Assembly (NCBI RefSeq): GCF_019933155.2
Contig: NZ_CP082944.1
Span: forward strand, 498,001 to 562,000
Direction of reading: 5' to 3'
From: Metabacillus dongyingensis
GTDB taxonomy: Bacteria > Bacillota > Bacilli > Bacillales > Bacillaceae
DNA length: 64,000 nt
The stretch's first letter is position 1. The number at the start of each line of letters is the position of its first letter. Below the pieces are notes generated by a model, which saw only the letters and a list, made by a program, of their open reading frames with translations, was not told the DNA's origin and ran no database searches. Made by a program: the position numbers and the translations under genes. Positions 42,526 through 51,522 of this stretch are shown here, one piece after another.

Positions 42526-44430
42526 ATGAGCATTCTTTCTGTAGAGAATTTATATAAAACATATGGCGAAAAGACTTTGTTTGATCATATTTCATTTTCA
42601 ATTGCTGAAAGGCAGAGAATTGGATTAATCGGGACAAACGGAACAGGGAAATCAACCCTTTTGAAATATCTTTCAGGACTTGAGACTGTTGAAGAAGGAA
42701 AAATGATTCATGCAAATTCGTTTCATATTGAATACCTTCCGCAGCAGCCTGAGCTTGAGGAAGAATTGACTGTCCTTGAACAGATCTATTACGGGGATTC
42801 CTTGATCATGCGGGCGATGCGCGATTATGAGCTTGCTCTTTCTGAACTGGAAGCAGATCCGTCTAATGAACAAAAACAGTCCAAGCTTCTTTCAATGCAG
42901 CAAAAAATGGATGAAAATGACGCCTGGGAAGCAAGTACTGTTGCCAAAACCGTCTTGACCCGACTGGGCATTTCCGACTTTGCAAGGCCGGTAAGGCTTT
43001 TATCCGGCGGTCAAAAGAAACGTGTTGCGATTGCAAAAGCTTTGATTCAGCCGGCAGATCTGCTGATTCTTGATGAGCCTACAAACCATCTGGATAATGA
43101 AACGATCGAATGGCTGGAGACTTTTTTAGCACAATACAAAGGCTCTATTCTTCTCGTGACCCATGATCGTTATTTCCTTAATCGGGTAACAAACCAAATT
43201 TTTGAATTAGAAAATGGCAAGCTGTATGTTTATGAGGGAAACTATGAAGTGTTTCTGGAGAAAAAAGCAGAGCGTGAATTCAATGCCGAACAGTCTGAAA
43301 GCAAGCGCCAAAACCTGCTGCGCAGAGAGCTTGCCTGGCTGAGACGCGGGGCTAAAGCCCGGACAACAAAACAAAAAGCACGCATTGGACGTGTGGAAGA
43401 CCTTCAGGATCAGGAAGGACCGGCAGCAAAACAGAGCGTTGATTTTGCCATCGGGTCAACAAGACTTGGAAAAAAAGTAATTGAGCTTCAAGGTGTTTCA
43501 AAAGCATTTCAGGACCGTATTTTAATGACAAATGTAGATTATCTTGTGGTTCCGGGAGAGAGACTTGGAATCATCGGACCTAACGGAAGCGGAAAATCGA
43601 CACTATTGAACATGATAGCAGGGCGCATTCAGCCTGACAGCGGCAAAGTTGAAATTGGCGAAACCGTTAAAATCGGCTATTATACTCAGGATCATGAGGC
43701 AATGGATGAAGATCTGCGTGTCGTTGAATATATAAAAGAAGTCGCGGAAGTTGTGCAGACAGTAGATCATCAAACGATTACAGCAGAGCAAATGCTTGAG
43801 CGCTTCATGTTTCCAAGATCGATGCAGTGGACATACATCCGCAAGCTATCAGGCGGAGAGCGCCGCAGATTGTATTTGCTTAAGGTATTAATGCAGGAGC
43901 CAAACGTTCTCTTCCTTGATGAGCCTACAAACGACTTAGACACTCAAACACTAAGCGTCCTCGAGGATTATCTTGATCAATTCCCTGGCGTTGTCGTCAC
44001 TGTTTCCCATGATCGCTATTTCCTTGACCGTGTAGTGGATCATCTCCTTGTTTTTGAAGGCAGCGGCAAGGTCAGCCGATTCCAGGGAAGCTACACAGAT
44101 TACATGGATGCAAGAAAAAGAATGAAAGAAGCTGAAAGTGCAGCACCAGCCCCTAAAGTTCAGGAAACGGCGGCAGCTCCGAAGCAGAGAAAAAAACTCT
44201 CCTATAAAGAGCAGCAAGAATGGGATGTTATTGAAGATAAGATTGCGGAACTGGAAGAAAAAAGAGAAGAGCTTGAAGGCCAAATCGCTTCAAGCGGCAG
44301 TGATTACGGCAAAATCCAGCAGCTGATGGAGCAGCAGAATGCTATTGATGCGGAGCTTGAAGCAACAATGGAGCGCTGGGAAGAACTCTCGCTTATGGTT
44401 GAAGAAATAGAAAATGCGAAGCAGCAATAA
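42526..44430 (+). CDS. yfmR: ABC-F ATPase YfmR (Uup-type translation factor)
   Basis: A soluble 634-residue protein with two ABC domains (Walker A GTNGTGKST and GPNGSGKST; signatures LSGGQ and LSGGE; both with DEPTN Walker B sequences) and a charged interdomain linker (LLRRELAWLRRGAKARTTKQKAR) that reaches the ribosomal P/E site. A C-terminal coiled coil covers about 545-630. Length and sequence are near-identical in pattern to B. subtilis YfmR, which relieves ribosome stalling and becomes essential without EF-P. No membrane segment. It has its own promoter and terminator. Confidence 0.9.
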   Translation: MSILSVENLYKTYGEKTLFDHISFSIAERQRIGLIGTNGTGKSTLLKYLSGLETVEEGKMIHANSFHIEYLPQQPELEEELTVLEQIYYGDSLIMRAMRDYELALSELEADPSNEQKQSKLLSMQQKMDENDAWEASTVAKTVLTRLGISDFARPVRLLSGGQKKRVAIAKALIQPADLLILDEPTNHLDNETIEWLETFLAQYKGSILLVTHDRYFLNRVTNQIFELENGKLYVYEGNYEVFLEKKAEREFNAEQSESKRQNLLRRELAWLRRGAKARTTKQKARIGRVEDLQDQEGPAAKQSVDFAIGSTRLGKKVIELQGVSKAFQDRILMTNVDYLVVPGERLGIIGPNGSGKSTLLNMIAGRIQPDSGKVEIGETVKIGYYTQDHEAMDEDLRVVEYIKEVAEVVQTVDHQTITAEQMLERFMFPRSMQWTYIRKLSGGERRRLYLLKVLMQEPNVLFLDEPTNDLDTQTLSVLEDYLDQFPGVVVTVSHDRYFLDRVVDHLLVFEGSGKVSRFQGSYTDYMDARKRMKEAESAAPAPKVQETAAAPKQRKKLSYKEQQEWDVIEDKIAELEEKREELEGQIASSGSDYGKIQQLMEQQNAIDAELEATMERWEELSLMVEEIENAKQQ

Positions 44431-44436
44431 GTGTAA

Positions 44437-44480
44437 GCAAGCAGCCCGGAAGGATTTTCTTTCCGGGCTGTTTGCTGCTT
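44437..44480 (+). terminator. Hairpin terminator after yfmR
   Basis: Strong stem CAGCCCGGAA/TTCCGGGCTG extended outward by AGCAA/TTGCT pairing; the T tract is short and interrupted. Confidence 0.6.
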
Positions 44481-44507
44481 AAGAGAAAGGATGAAATTTT
44501 GCGCATT

Positions 44508-44627
44508 GGTGTCTTGCTCCACCTCCTGGCCCCTCGGCCAGAACAAATTCCCTCAGGAAAGTCAGACCCGGACTTTTCTGGGAAATCTTATCTGTCTGTC
44601 GGGTTTGGCCAGTCGGTTCCGCTTTTC
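44508..44627 (+). repeat. Dispersed structured repeat, copy D
   Basis: Same layout as copies A-C: GGCCAGA/TTTGGCC outer pairing, TTCCC/GGGAA inner stem, AAAGTC/GACTTT cap and the conserved TTATCTGTCTGTCGG strand. The stem bases differ from the other copies but remain paired. Confidence 0.72.
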
Positions 44628-44753
44628 TTATTTCTTCAGATCCTTTTTCGTTTCTTCACTTCGGATGTTGATTTCTTTTGAGAATTCAGTATCCTGCTTC
44701 TTGTTGTTGGGATATTTGTTCTTCGATTCACGATTATCGTTGCGGTTAGTCAA
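44628..44753 (-). CDS. Small charged protein, 41 residues, TTG start
   Basis: A frame on the minus strand from TTG 44753 with AAAGGAGG ending 7 bases upstream. The product begins TNRNDNRESKNKYPNNKKQD and continues with a Glu/Lys-rich half ending KKDLKK. It has no hydrophobic segment. Strongly hydrophilic Asn/Lys-rich small proteins are frequent among Bacillus spore components, but the family is not recognised. It ends against repeat copy D and is followed upstream by the SDR terminator. Confidence 0.58.
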   Translation of the reverse strand: MTNRNDNRESKNKYPNNKKQDTEFSKEINIRSEETKKDLKK

Positions 44754-44818
44754 GGTTATTCCTCCTTTAGTACAGATTAGAAGTTTATTTTGGTCCAAAT
44801 CAGGCTTTTTTATCCGAA

Positions 44819-44845
44819 AAAAACACCTTCAGTTTAGAAGGTGCT
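44819..44845 (-). terminator. Terminator of the SDR gene
   Basis: Stem CACCTTC/GAAGGTG with a 6-base loop, followed on the minus strand by TTTTTTT. Confidence 0.82.
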
Positions 44846-44850
44846 GCAGG

Positions 44851-45630
44851 TTAAAGCAATGATTCTGCTCCATCAATATAGACTTCAGTGCCCGTAATAT
44901 GACTGGATAAATCGGATGCAAGAAAATAAACTAGATCTGCCACTTGTTCAGGCGAGCCTGCTTTCTTTTCTAAAGGCTGCTCGCCCTCTGGAAACTCGAC
45001 TGGGATTTCTACCTTTTTTATGTTTTCTTCTTCTGTAAAGGTATTGCTGTCGATGTTTGTTTCAATGGCTCCAGGACAGATCATATTGACTCGGATTTTA
45101 TATCCTGCAAGCTCCAGGGCAGCCATTTTTCCAAATCCGACCTGGCCTATTTTTGACGTGCTGTAGGCTGACCGGCCAAATCCTCTGTATAAGCGGTTGC
45201 CATTAATAGAGCTGGTAATGATAATGCTGCCGCCTTTTTCTTTCATATACGGAATCGCATATTTGACACTCAGAAATGTACTTCTTAAATTCGTGTTGAT
45301 TGTTTGATCCCAGTCCTCTGGAGCAAGGTCCTCAATCGGGGTCCATCTGCCGTTAATCCCCGCGTTTGCAAACACGATATCGATTTGCCCCCACGTGCTG
45401 ATGACTTTTTTGTAGCTGCTCTCCATTCGTTTCGCATCGGATACATCACACTCAACAATGATGGCCTCTCCGTTTTTAGCTTCAATCGCAGATTTCACTT
45501 TTTTGGCATTTTCCTCTTTTATATCTAAAAGAGCTATTTTTGCTCCCTGTTCTGCAAGTTTCATTGCGGCAGCTTCACCGATGCCGGAGCTTGCGCCAGT
45601 AACAATCGCTACTTTGCCAGATAGATTCAT
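44851..45630 (-). CDS. Short-chain dehydrogenase/reductase
   Basis: A classical SDR of 259 residues: nucleotide-binding GASSGIGE at residues 12-19, NAGI near 90, catalytic Ser in ITSSING near 137-143 and YSTSK with catalytic Tyr and Lys. Asp at the end of the second strand (LLDIKE) points to NAD rather than NADP. Substrate unknown. AAGGAGG precedes the ATG. A sigma-B-like promoter upstream suggests a general-stress role, as for several Bacillus SDRs. Confidence 0.88.
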   Translation of the reverse strand: MNLSGKVAIVTGASSGIGEAAAMKLAEQGAKIALLDIKEENAKKVKSAIEAKNGEAIIVECDVSDAKRMESSYKKVISTWGQIDIVFANAGINGRWTPIEDLAPEDWDQTINTNLRSTFLSVKYAIPYMKEKGGSIIITSSINGNRLYRGFGRSAYSTSKIGQVGFGKMAALELAGYKIRVNMICPGAIETNIDSNTFTEEENIKKVEIPVEFPEGEQPLEKKAGSPEQVADLVYFLASDLSSHITGTEVYIDGAESLL

Positions 45631-45671
45631 AATGGGGACAGCCTCCTTATTATTGCACTTTTCTTGTTATT

Positions 45672-45697
45672 ATCCCCTTATTGCCGAGTAAGGAAAC
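45672..45697 (-). promoter_or_regulatory. Sigma-B-like promoter of the SDR gene
   Basis: On the minus strand GTTTCC, 14 bases, GGGGAT, compared with sigma-B consensus GTTTAA-N12-15-GGGTAT (4/6 and 5/6). Confidence 0.35.
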
Positions 45698-45864
45698 CCC
45701 TTTATAAAAAGGCTGTGGCCGGATGCTTTATGTATTGTATATCTGAAGTAGTGAAGATCTCGCCATTAATATCGTTGTGTTGACTGATTTTACAGTGTGC
45801 ACCATAACATTTCAAACGCATCGGGTACAAAGTGAAATTCAATCTTTGAATAGGTAATAAAAGA

Positions 45865-45900
45865 AAAACAGGTACATTTATGTAATGTACCTGTTTTTTA
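45865..45900 (-). terminator. Terminator of the yhjC-yhjB-like operon
   Basis: Perfect 13-bp stem AAAACAGGTACAT/ATGTACCTGTTTT with a 7-base loop, adjacent to the symporter stop. Confidence 0.88.
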
Positions 45901-47391
45901 TTAAGCGCCTTTTCTGATAGGTTCATGCTGCTTTTTATTCTGAAAAAGGAATTTGGCAACATGGTTTGTTTTTGCTGAAAAAATCGGATTTAAGATGAAT
46001 AGAGTCAAGAAGTTAGCTGATAATCCCCAGAAACCTTCATAAACTCCAAAAGAAAGGCCTGTTCCATATACTGTGAATGTTACCGTCAGTCCTACGAGGA
46101 GACCGATAATGGTTGCTTCCTTCGTCTGCTTTTGCCAAAAAAGGCTGAGCACGATGGCAGGGAATATCTGAACCATTCCTGATACCCCAAGCAGCTGCAG
46201 GGATACAAGAGCAGTCGGAAATAATAATCCAAAGATTAAGGCTAAACCGATTACCAGAAAAACCATGCTTCTTGTAATCATTGTCAGCTTTGCAGGTTTT
46301 ACTCGGGGATTGATTAAATCTCTATAGATATTATTAGCGAATAAATTCGATGCGCCAATCGCCATGATGGAGCATGGAATGAGAGAAGCAAGGGCAATTG
46401 TTGAATAAGCGAGGCCCTGTGCAACACCGCCATAGGATGTCTGAATCAGCGTCAGCAGCGCAAATCGCGGATCCGTATCTCCCGGCAGAACGAGAAAAGC
46501 AATGAATCCCAAGAAGATGACAAGAATTAATACGACATTATATAAAGGCAAAAATATCGAATTCTTACGGATGGCATCTGCGCTTCTGGCTGTAAATACA
46601 CCTGTAGCAGCATGAGCCCACATAAACAGGGCAAGAGAAGAGACAACTGCCGCACTAGAGAACCACATCAGCCCTTTTGGTCCTGATTCAGGGATCGTTA
46701 AAAGCTGGGGAGCTTCTGTCACTACTTTATCGATCATCGGTGTCCATCCCCCAAAGTGAATGATTGGAAGAGATGCAACCATGAAAAGCATAATGGCCCA
46801 TACAAGAACATCTTTAATAATGGCTGTGTATGTTGGACCTTTGATTCCACTGAAGAAAGTATACAGTGCAACTAAGAAAAAAGAAGTAATAACAACGACG
46901 GTTACATTAATATATCCAGTTCCCGCAACACGCAATGTATCCATAATACCGCTGAGCTGCAAATCGATATAAGGAATCAGCATAAGTACGCCAACGATAG
47001 CAATTAACGACGAAAGCAGCTTGCTGTCAAAGCGCTCGCGTGCATAATCTGCAAGTGTTGTCAGCTGAAATTCTTTTGCCACCTTCCAGAGCTTCGGAAG
47101 GAAAAAATAAGCGATAAAGTACGCGAGCACCGAATAAGGAATCGCGAAAAAGGCAATGCTCCCGGCCTGAAATGCTGTACTGGTCAAACCAAGAAAGGTA
47201 TAAGCGGTGTATAGATCTGCACCTACTAAAAACCAGACAAGCAGTCCTCCAAATTTTCTGCCTCCAACTGACCACTCTTCAACAGAGCTTCTCGATGCTT
47301 TATCACGTCCGGCTAAAAATCCAATTAATACAACCGTTAAAATAATGAATATCGTAATGCTTAGTGCTGTCACATTTCCCTGCTGCATCAT
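45901..47391 (-). CDS. Sodium:solute symporter, YhjB-like
   Basis: A 496-residue SSS-family transporter with about 13 helices. The N-terminal region reads SVEEWSVGGRKFGGLLVWFLVGADLYTAYTFLG, close to the monocarboxylate/panthothenate symporter group. Its partner, a DUF3311 protein, overlaps its start by 4 bp, as in B. subtilis yhjC-yhjB. Substrate unknown, probably a short organic acid. GGGAGG precedes the ATG. Confidence 0.86.
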   Translation of the reverse strand: MMQQGNVTALSITIFIILTVVLIGFLAGRDKASRSSVEEWSVGGRKFGGLLVWFLVGADLYTAYTFLGLTSTAFQAGSIAFFAIPYSVLAYFIAYFFLPKLWKVAKEFQLTTLADYARERFDSKLLSSLIAIVGVLMLIPYIDLQLSGIMDTLRVAGTGYINVTVVVITSFFLVALYTFFSGIKGPTYTAIIKDVLVWAIMLFMVASLPIIHFGGWTPMIDKVVTEAPQLLTIPESGPKGLMWFSSAAVVSSLALFMWAHAATGVFTARSADAIRKNSIFLPLYNVVLILVIFLGFIAFLVLPGDTDPRFALLTLIQTSYGGVAQGLAYSTIALASLIPCSIMAIGASNLFANNIYRDLINPRVKPAKLTMITRSMVFLVIGLALIFGLLFPTALVSLQLLGVSGMVQIFPAIVLSLFWQKQTKEATIIGLLVGLTVTFTVYGTGLSFGVYEGFWGLSANFLTLFILNPIFSAKTNHVAKFLFQNKKQHEPIRKGA

Positions 47392-47588
47392 TCAAGACCT
47401 CCCTGATTCTTTTGGATTTTAAAGATTCCCCACGTACATAAAGGAGTCAGGGCAATCCACAGGAAGAGCCAGAGGTGAAGGAACGGCAATCCGAGTATGA
47501 TCGGATCGATCCTGTTTACGAAAGGAAGCAAGATAATCTGTAAAAATGGGATAAAAATAAGTAAACCAATAAAATATTGCTTTTTCAC
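47388..47588 (-). CDS. DUF3311 small membrane protein (YhjC-like)
   Basis: A 66-residue protein with two membrane helices and the LPFLHLWLFLWIALTPLCTW motif of DUF3311. These proteins accompany SSS symporters and probably assist their assembly or activity. The start is GTG at 47588, preceded by AGGAGG. It overlaps the symporter gene by 4 bp. Confidence 0.85.
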   Translation of the reverse strand: MKKQYFIGLLIFIPFLQIILLPFVNRIDPIILGLPFLHLWLFLWIALTPLCTWGIFKIQKNQGGLE

Positions 47589-47706
47589 TAAAATGCCTCC
47601 TGTAGTTACATAGTTGAATGTTCATTATGATAACAAGGAAATAAGTATCGGACAAGAGGGAATTTTTAAAATTATATAAAAATTTAATATATTAGAAGGA
47701 ATAATG

Positions 47707-47724
47707 TTGGACCATGCGGTCTCA
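47707..47724 (+). promoter_or_regulatory. Candidate LiaR operator upstream of liaI
   Basis: TTGGACC-ATGC-GGTCTCA is an imperfect inverted repeat in the 7-4-7 layout reported for LiaR/VraR boxes, about 100 bases before liaI. A second GACT...AGTC repeat follows at about 47727-47746. The -10 could be TTATGA near 47774, but this is uncertain. Confidence 0.45.
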
Positions 47725-47826
47725 TGGACTGCTACGCCTCAAGTCTTAGTTCAAAATAAAGCTCTGGCTCGTTATGAGAAAACCGCAGGGAAGGTAGGAT
47801 AGAGATATAGAAAGGAGGAACAGAAT

Positions 47827-48177
47827 ATGAAAAAATTCGGTTTATTGATCGCAGGGGGAATAGCAGCCATAGTCCTGCTCGCAAATCTTGCCCCAATGCT
47901 GGCACTGGCCATCAGTCTGGTTATCCTTTATTACTCGTATAAAGGATTCATGAAGACTGATTCAACTGGAATGAAAGTTTTCTGGGCAATCGCCGGAATC
48001 ATTGCCTTATGTGCGTCGGCATCAAATCTTCCAGCCGTACTTGGCGCAGTCGCAGCTTACATCCTTTATATTGTCTATAAGAAATGGAACAACAAAGAAA
48101 AGACTGCTTTTAAAGAAACAAACGACCCATTCACAAATTTTGAAAGACAATGGGCAGAAATGAAAAAAAATCAATAA
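47827..48177 (+). CDS. liaI: LiaI-like membrane protein
   Basis: A 116-residue protein with three to four membrane segments in its first 85 residues and a charged cytoplasmic tail. In B. subtilis LiaI anchors the phage-shock protein LiaH at the membrane under envelope stress (bacitracin, daptomycin and similar). AAAGGAGG precedes the ATG; liaH follows 21 bp later. Identity rests on membrane topology, length and the complete lia context. Confidence 0.82.
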   Translation: MKKFGLLIAGGIAAIVLLANLAPMLALAISLVILYYSYKGFMKTDSTGMKVFWAIAGIIALCASASNLPAVLGAVAAYILYIVYKKWNNKEKTAFKETNDPFTNFERQWAEMKKNQ

Positions 48178-48198
48178 TTGAAAGAGGAGAGGTAAAAA

Positions 48199-48843
48199 AT
48201 GAGTAATTTGTTTACAAGAATTAAGGAAACAATCAAGGCAGATTTTCACGAAATTCTGGATCAAAAAGAGCAGAAAAATCCAATCGCTCTGCTGAATCAA
48301 TACTTAAGAGAATGTGAGCAGGAAACTGATAAGGTCCGAAACCTTGTGGAAAGACAGTATTTATTAAAAGAGGAATTCACACGCGAATATAAGCAGGCAG
48401 AGCACCTTACTGAAAAACGCAAGCGCCAGGCAGAAATTGCAGCACAGGCCGGCGAGACAGAACTGCATGAATTTGCAGTGAGAGAACATGAACAGTATCA
48501 GGAGCGTACAGTAAGATTGAGCGAATCCTTAAAAGAAGTAACCCGTCAATTAGAAGATCTTGAACGCAAGTATGAAGAAATGAAGCATAAACTAAAGGAC
48601 ATGTATATCAAGCGCATGGAACTGATGGGCCGTGAAAATACAGCACGCGCTTCTCACCGCATGAACAAAGTATTAGACAACAGCAGCTATTCGGCTGGTT
48701 CGTATGGCCGCTTTGATGAGATGGAAAACTATCTTGAGCGATTAGAGCATCAGGTCAATACAGGCTATCACCGCAATACAATTGATGGCAGAATTGCACA
48801 GCTTGAAAAAGAACTTAAAAAAGAAGATTCTATTACACAATAA
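48199..48843 (+). CDS. liaH: PspA/IM30 family phage-shock protein LiaH
   Basis: A 214-residue, almost entirely alpha-helical coiled-coil protein of the PspA family, with FTRIKETIKADFHEILDQKE at the N-terminal amphipathic helix and long heptad-rich segments to about residue 150. It assembles into oligomers that protect the cytoplasmic membrane. It is the second gene of the lia operon and the major induced product in B. subtilis. A hairpin follows, setting liaIH above liaFSR. Confidence 0.9.
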   Translation: MSNLFTRIKETIKADFHEILDQKEQKNPIALLNQYLRECEQETDKVRNLVERQYLLKEEFTREYKQAEHLTEKRKRQAEIAAQAGETELHEFAVREHEQYQERTVRLSESLKEVTRQLEDLERKYEEMKHKLKDMYIKRMELMGRENTARASHRMNKVLDNSSYSAGSYGRFDEMENYLERLEHQVNTGYHRNTIDGRIAQLEKELKKEDSITQ

Positions 48844-48861
48844 AAACATGGTATTCTAGAG

Positions 48862-48888
48862 AAGGCGTAGGTTTCTGCGCCTTTTTAA
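48862..48888 (+). terminator. Terminator/attenuator between liaH and liaF
   Basis: Stem AAGGCG(t)AG/CT(g)CGCCTT followed by TTT. It resembles the stem-loop that yields separate liaIH and longer lia transcripts in B. subtilis. Confidence 0.7.
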
Positions 48889-48922
48889 AAACAAAATCGG
48901 GAAGGAAAGGAGGTAAGCCCAT

Positions 48923-49654
48923 ATGCTCAAAAAAGCGAACGCTGATATGATGACGTATATTTTACTCATTGGAATCGTGCTCCTTATGCTTGAAGTCCTG
49001 TTTGATCATGGAGGGCTTATCTTTTTTCTGTTTTTCTCATCAATCTGCATATATCTTGGGAAAAAACGCCTTGCCAGGAAAACGGGAAAACTTCTCTTTT
49101 GGTTTGGCTTAATAAGTTTGATTATCACGGTCATGAATTTATGGGCAGTAAAATTTTTGATTTTCGCTTTCGCTATTTATTTATTGTTTCAATACAGGCA
49201 GTCTAAAAAAACGCCCGCTGTTATTACACCTGAAATCAAAGAATCCATTTCTCTGCAAAAAGAAGATGTTGTTTATAAGAAACCACTGTTCGGCAACAAC
49301 GTTTTTGGCCAGCAGACTTCTGCAGAAGAAATCTATGAATGGAATGATATTAATATCCAAAGCGGAATCGGAGACACGATCATCGATCTCAGCAACACCG
49401 TATTGCCGAAGGAAGAATGCATCATCGTGATCCGGAATGTCATCGGAAATGTAAAAATCCTTCTCCCTTATGAGCTTGATGCAGCTTTTCAGCATTCTTC
49501 ATGGGCCGGAGCAGTATCCATCTTTGAACATCGTGAGCCAAAGTTTTTTAATCAGGTTGTTTCGTATCAGACAAAAGGCTATGAGGATGCCGTGCAAAAG
49601 GTAAAAGTGGTGACATCTTCGATAGTTGGTGATCTAGAGGTGAAAAGGATATGA
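48923..49654 (+). CDS. liaF: LiaF, negative regulator of LiaRS
   Basis: A 243-residue protein with four N-terminal membrane helices (about 10-95) and a C-terminal soluble cell-wall-active antibiotic response domain (about 130-243: DINIQSGIGDTIIDLS, IRNVIGNVKILLPYE). LiaF keeps the LiaS kinase inactive in the absence of envelope stress. It overlaps liaS by 4 bp. AAAGGAGG precedes the ATG. Confidence 0.9.
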   Translation: MLKKANADMMTYILLIGIVLLMLEVLFDHGGLIFFLFFSSICIYLGKKRLARKTGKLLFWFGLISLIITVMNLWAVKFLIFAFAIYLLFQYRQSKKTPAVITPEIKESISLQKEDVVYKKPLFGNNVFGQQTSAEEIYEWNDINIQSGIGDTIIDLSNTVLPKEECIIVIRNVIGNVKILLPYELDAAFQHSSWAGAVSIFEHREPKFFNQVVSYQTKGYEDAVQKVKVVTSSIVGDLEVKRI

Positions 49655-50691
49655 GCAGCATTTTTCGGCAAATGGCTTTAGGTGCAGCCATTTCTTTTTC
49701 CGTTCTCATCTTCTTATCTGCCAGTTTTTTTGTTATGTTTCCGCTTGATGACTGGAGCATTTTATGGGAAAGCGAAATGCTGGATCTTCCTTTAATCTAT
49801 TTCGTTCCTGCAGTCAGTCTTTTAATTGGCTTGTTTCTCGGCTTTCTCTCGGGGATTTTTCTGCGAAGCGATATTGCACAGCTGTCGGATGGACTTTCAC
49901 AGCTGGAGCAGGGAAAGTATGTAGATGGCGCTTTTAGCCGAAAATCAGGAGAGTTTGAAAAAATCTGGATACATCTGCGCAATCTTCAAAAGCACATGAC
50001 AGAGCAAACAAAGCTTTCTCAAAAGCTTGCAAATGAAAAAGCGGAAGAGCAGGAAAAGCGCATTCAAAAAATAGTTTCTGAAGAGCGCAACAGGCTTGCA
50101 AGGGAGCTTCATGATTCAGTCAGTCAGCAGCTTTTTGCAGCATCCATGATGATGTCGGCAGTCAATGAATCAGCTGATCATCGCAGTGAGGCAGAAAATA
50201 AACAATTAAGCATTGTCGAGCAGATGATTCATCAGTCTCAGCTGGAAATGAGGGCTCTTCTTCTGCATCTCAGACCGGCTGCCCTAAAGGGGAAAACGCT
50301 TCACGAAGGAATGCAGGAGCTGTTAGAAGAGCTGCAGCAGAAGGTTCCGATGGAGATCTCATGGAAAATGGAAGAGATGAAGCTTGATAAAGGAATTGAA
50401 GATCACCTTTTCCGCATCCTCCAGGAATCTGTTTCAAATACTCTGCGCCATTCAAAAGCAGAAACACTTGAAGTGCTTTTTATTCAACGGGATGATCTGA
50501 TATTGCTTAGAGTGATGGATGATGGAGCAGGATTTAAAGTAGATGCAGCTAAGACAGGAAGCTATGGTCTGCAGAATATGCACGAACGTGCAGCTCTGCT
50601 TGGCGGCACGATGAAAATAGTGAGCTTCCCCGGAAAAGGAACGAAGCTCGAGGTTAAAATACCAATTGTAAGGGGTGAGAATAATGATTAA
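49651..50691 (+). CDS. liaS: LiaS sensor histidine kinase
   Basis: A 346-residue NarL-type kinase of the intramembrane-sensing class. It has two membrane helices (about 10-30 and 48-70) with a very short external loop, a HAMP-like segment, a HisKA_3 domain with H154 in [11 protein letters not shown], and an HATPase domain with MDDGAGF. It phosphorylates LiaR upon cell wall damage. The start overlaps liaF (ATGA), and liaR starts within its 3' end. Confidence 0.91.
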   Translation: MSSIFRQMALGAAISFSVLIFLSASFFVMFPLDDWSILWESEMLDLPLIYFVPAVSLLIGLFLGFLSGIFLRSDIAQLSDGLSQLEQGKYVDGAFSRKSGEFEKIWIHLRNLQKHMTEQTKLSQKLANEKAEEQEKRIQKIVSEERNRLARELHDSVSQQLFAASMMMSAVNESADHRSEAENKQLSIVEQMIHQSQLEMRALLLHLRPAALKGKTLHEGMQELLEELQQKVPMEISWKMEEMKLDKGIEDHLFRILQESVSNTLRHSKAETLEVLFIQRDDLILLRVMDDGAGFKVDAAKTGSYGLQNMHERAALLGGTMKIVSFPGKGTKLEVKIPIVRGENND

Positions 50692-51316
50692 AGTTTTATT
50701 TGTAGATGATCATGAAATGGTGCGGATTGGTGTGTCATCCTATTTAGCTGCTCAAAGCGACATCGAAGTAGTCGGCGAAGCTGATAACGGCTTTAAAGCA
50801 ATCGAACTTGCACTCGAGCTCCGTCCTGACATAATCTTAATGGATCTTGTCATGGAAGGAATGGACGGGATTGAAGCAACCAGACAAATCATCGAGAACT
50901 GGCCAGAAGCCAAAATCATTATTGTCACAAGCTTTTTGGACGATGAAAAAGTGTATCCTGCTCTAGAAGCAGGCGCCACAAGCTATATGCTGAAAACATC
51001 TAAAGCAAGCGAAATCGCAAATGCAGTCCGGAATACGTTTCATGGGCAATCTGTTCTCGAACCAGAGGTAACTGGGAAAATGATGATGAAAATGCGTCAA
51101 AAACCTATTCATAACCCTCATGATGAGCTGACCGCCAGGGAGATGGAAATTCTGCTGCTCGTGGCAGAAGGAAAAACGAATCAGGAAATTGCCGATGAGT
51201 TATTTATAGCATTAAAAACAGTAAAAACCCATGTCAGCAATATCTTAAGCAAGCTCGGCGTGCAGGACCGCACACAAGCCGTTATTTATGCATTTAAACA
51301 TTCCCTTGTACAATAA
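50684..51316 (+). CDS. liaR: LiaR response regulator
   Basis: A 210-residue NarL-family regulator: receiver domain with D8-D9 and phosphoacceptor D54 in [10 protein letters not shown], and a LuxR-type HTH ([25 protein letters not shown] then [11 protein letters not shown]). It activates its own operon through the inverted repeat upstream of liaI. The ATG at 50684 follows AGGGGTGAG; the longer frame from 50675 is not needed. Confidence 0.91.
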   Translation: MIKVLFVDDHEMVRIGVSSYLAAQSDIEVVGEADNGFKAIELALELRPDIILMDLVMEGMDGIEATRQIIENWPEAKIIIVTSFLDDEKVYPALEAGATSYMLKTSKASEIANAVRNTFHGQSVLEPEVTGKMMMKMRQKPIHNPHDELTAREMEILLLVAEGKTNQEIADELFIALKTVKTHVSNILSKLGVQDRTQAVIYAFKHSLVQ

Positions 51317-51347
51317 GGCGTGAAGGGATACATAGAGTGAGGACAAA

Positions 51348-51380
51348 GTGCAGATCACAAAAGATTTGCGCTTTTTTTTG
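51348..51380 (+). terminator. Terminator of the lia operon
   Basis: Imperfect stem AAAGTGCAGATC against AGATTTGCGCTTT, followed by a run of eight T. Confidence 0.65.
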
Positions 51381-51403
51381 CGGACAATAAATAGATTTGG
51401 GAC

Positions 51404-51430
51404 TTTAGTTTTATCTTTTTATGCCGATAG
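51404..51430 (+). promoter_or_regulatory. Sigma-D promoter of the HemAT gene
   Basis: GCCGATAG at 51423-51430 matches the sigma-D -10 (GCCGATAT) at 7 of 8 bases; TTTA at 51404-51407 is a weak -35 at the right 15-bp spacing. Sigma-D control is expected for a chemotaxis transducer. Confidence 0.55.
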
Positions 51431-51522
51431 TAAGAATAGAATGTCATTTTTAAAGATTGAACGTTTTTAGATCTTCTTAATAATAGAAATCAATTCACTA
51501 ATTAAAAATAAGGGGTACGAGC

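Noticed and set aside
44491-44862. 123-residue plus-strand frame after yfmR
   Set aside because: It spans repeat copy D, the antisense of the 41-residue gene and the SDR terminator; composition is not protein-like.
45702-45962. 86-residue frame on the minus strand
   Set aside because: It crosses the symporter terminator and the 3' end of the symporter gene in another frame, has no ribosome binding site and no recognisable product.
47589-47826. T-box or other riboswitch upstream of liaI
   Set aside because: The GGACC/GGTC elements suggested structure, but no T-box AGGGTGGNACCGCG core or known riboswitch core is present; LiaR operator is a better explanation.
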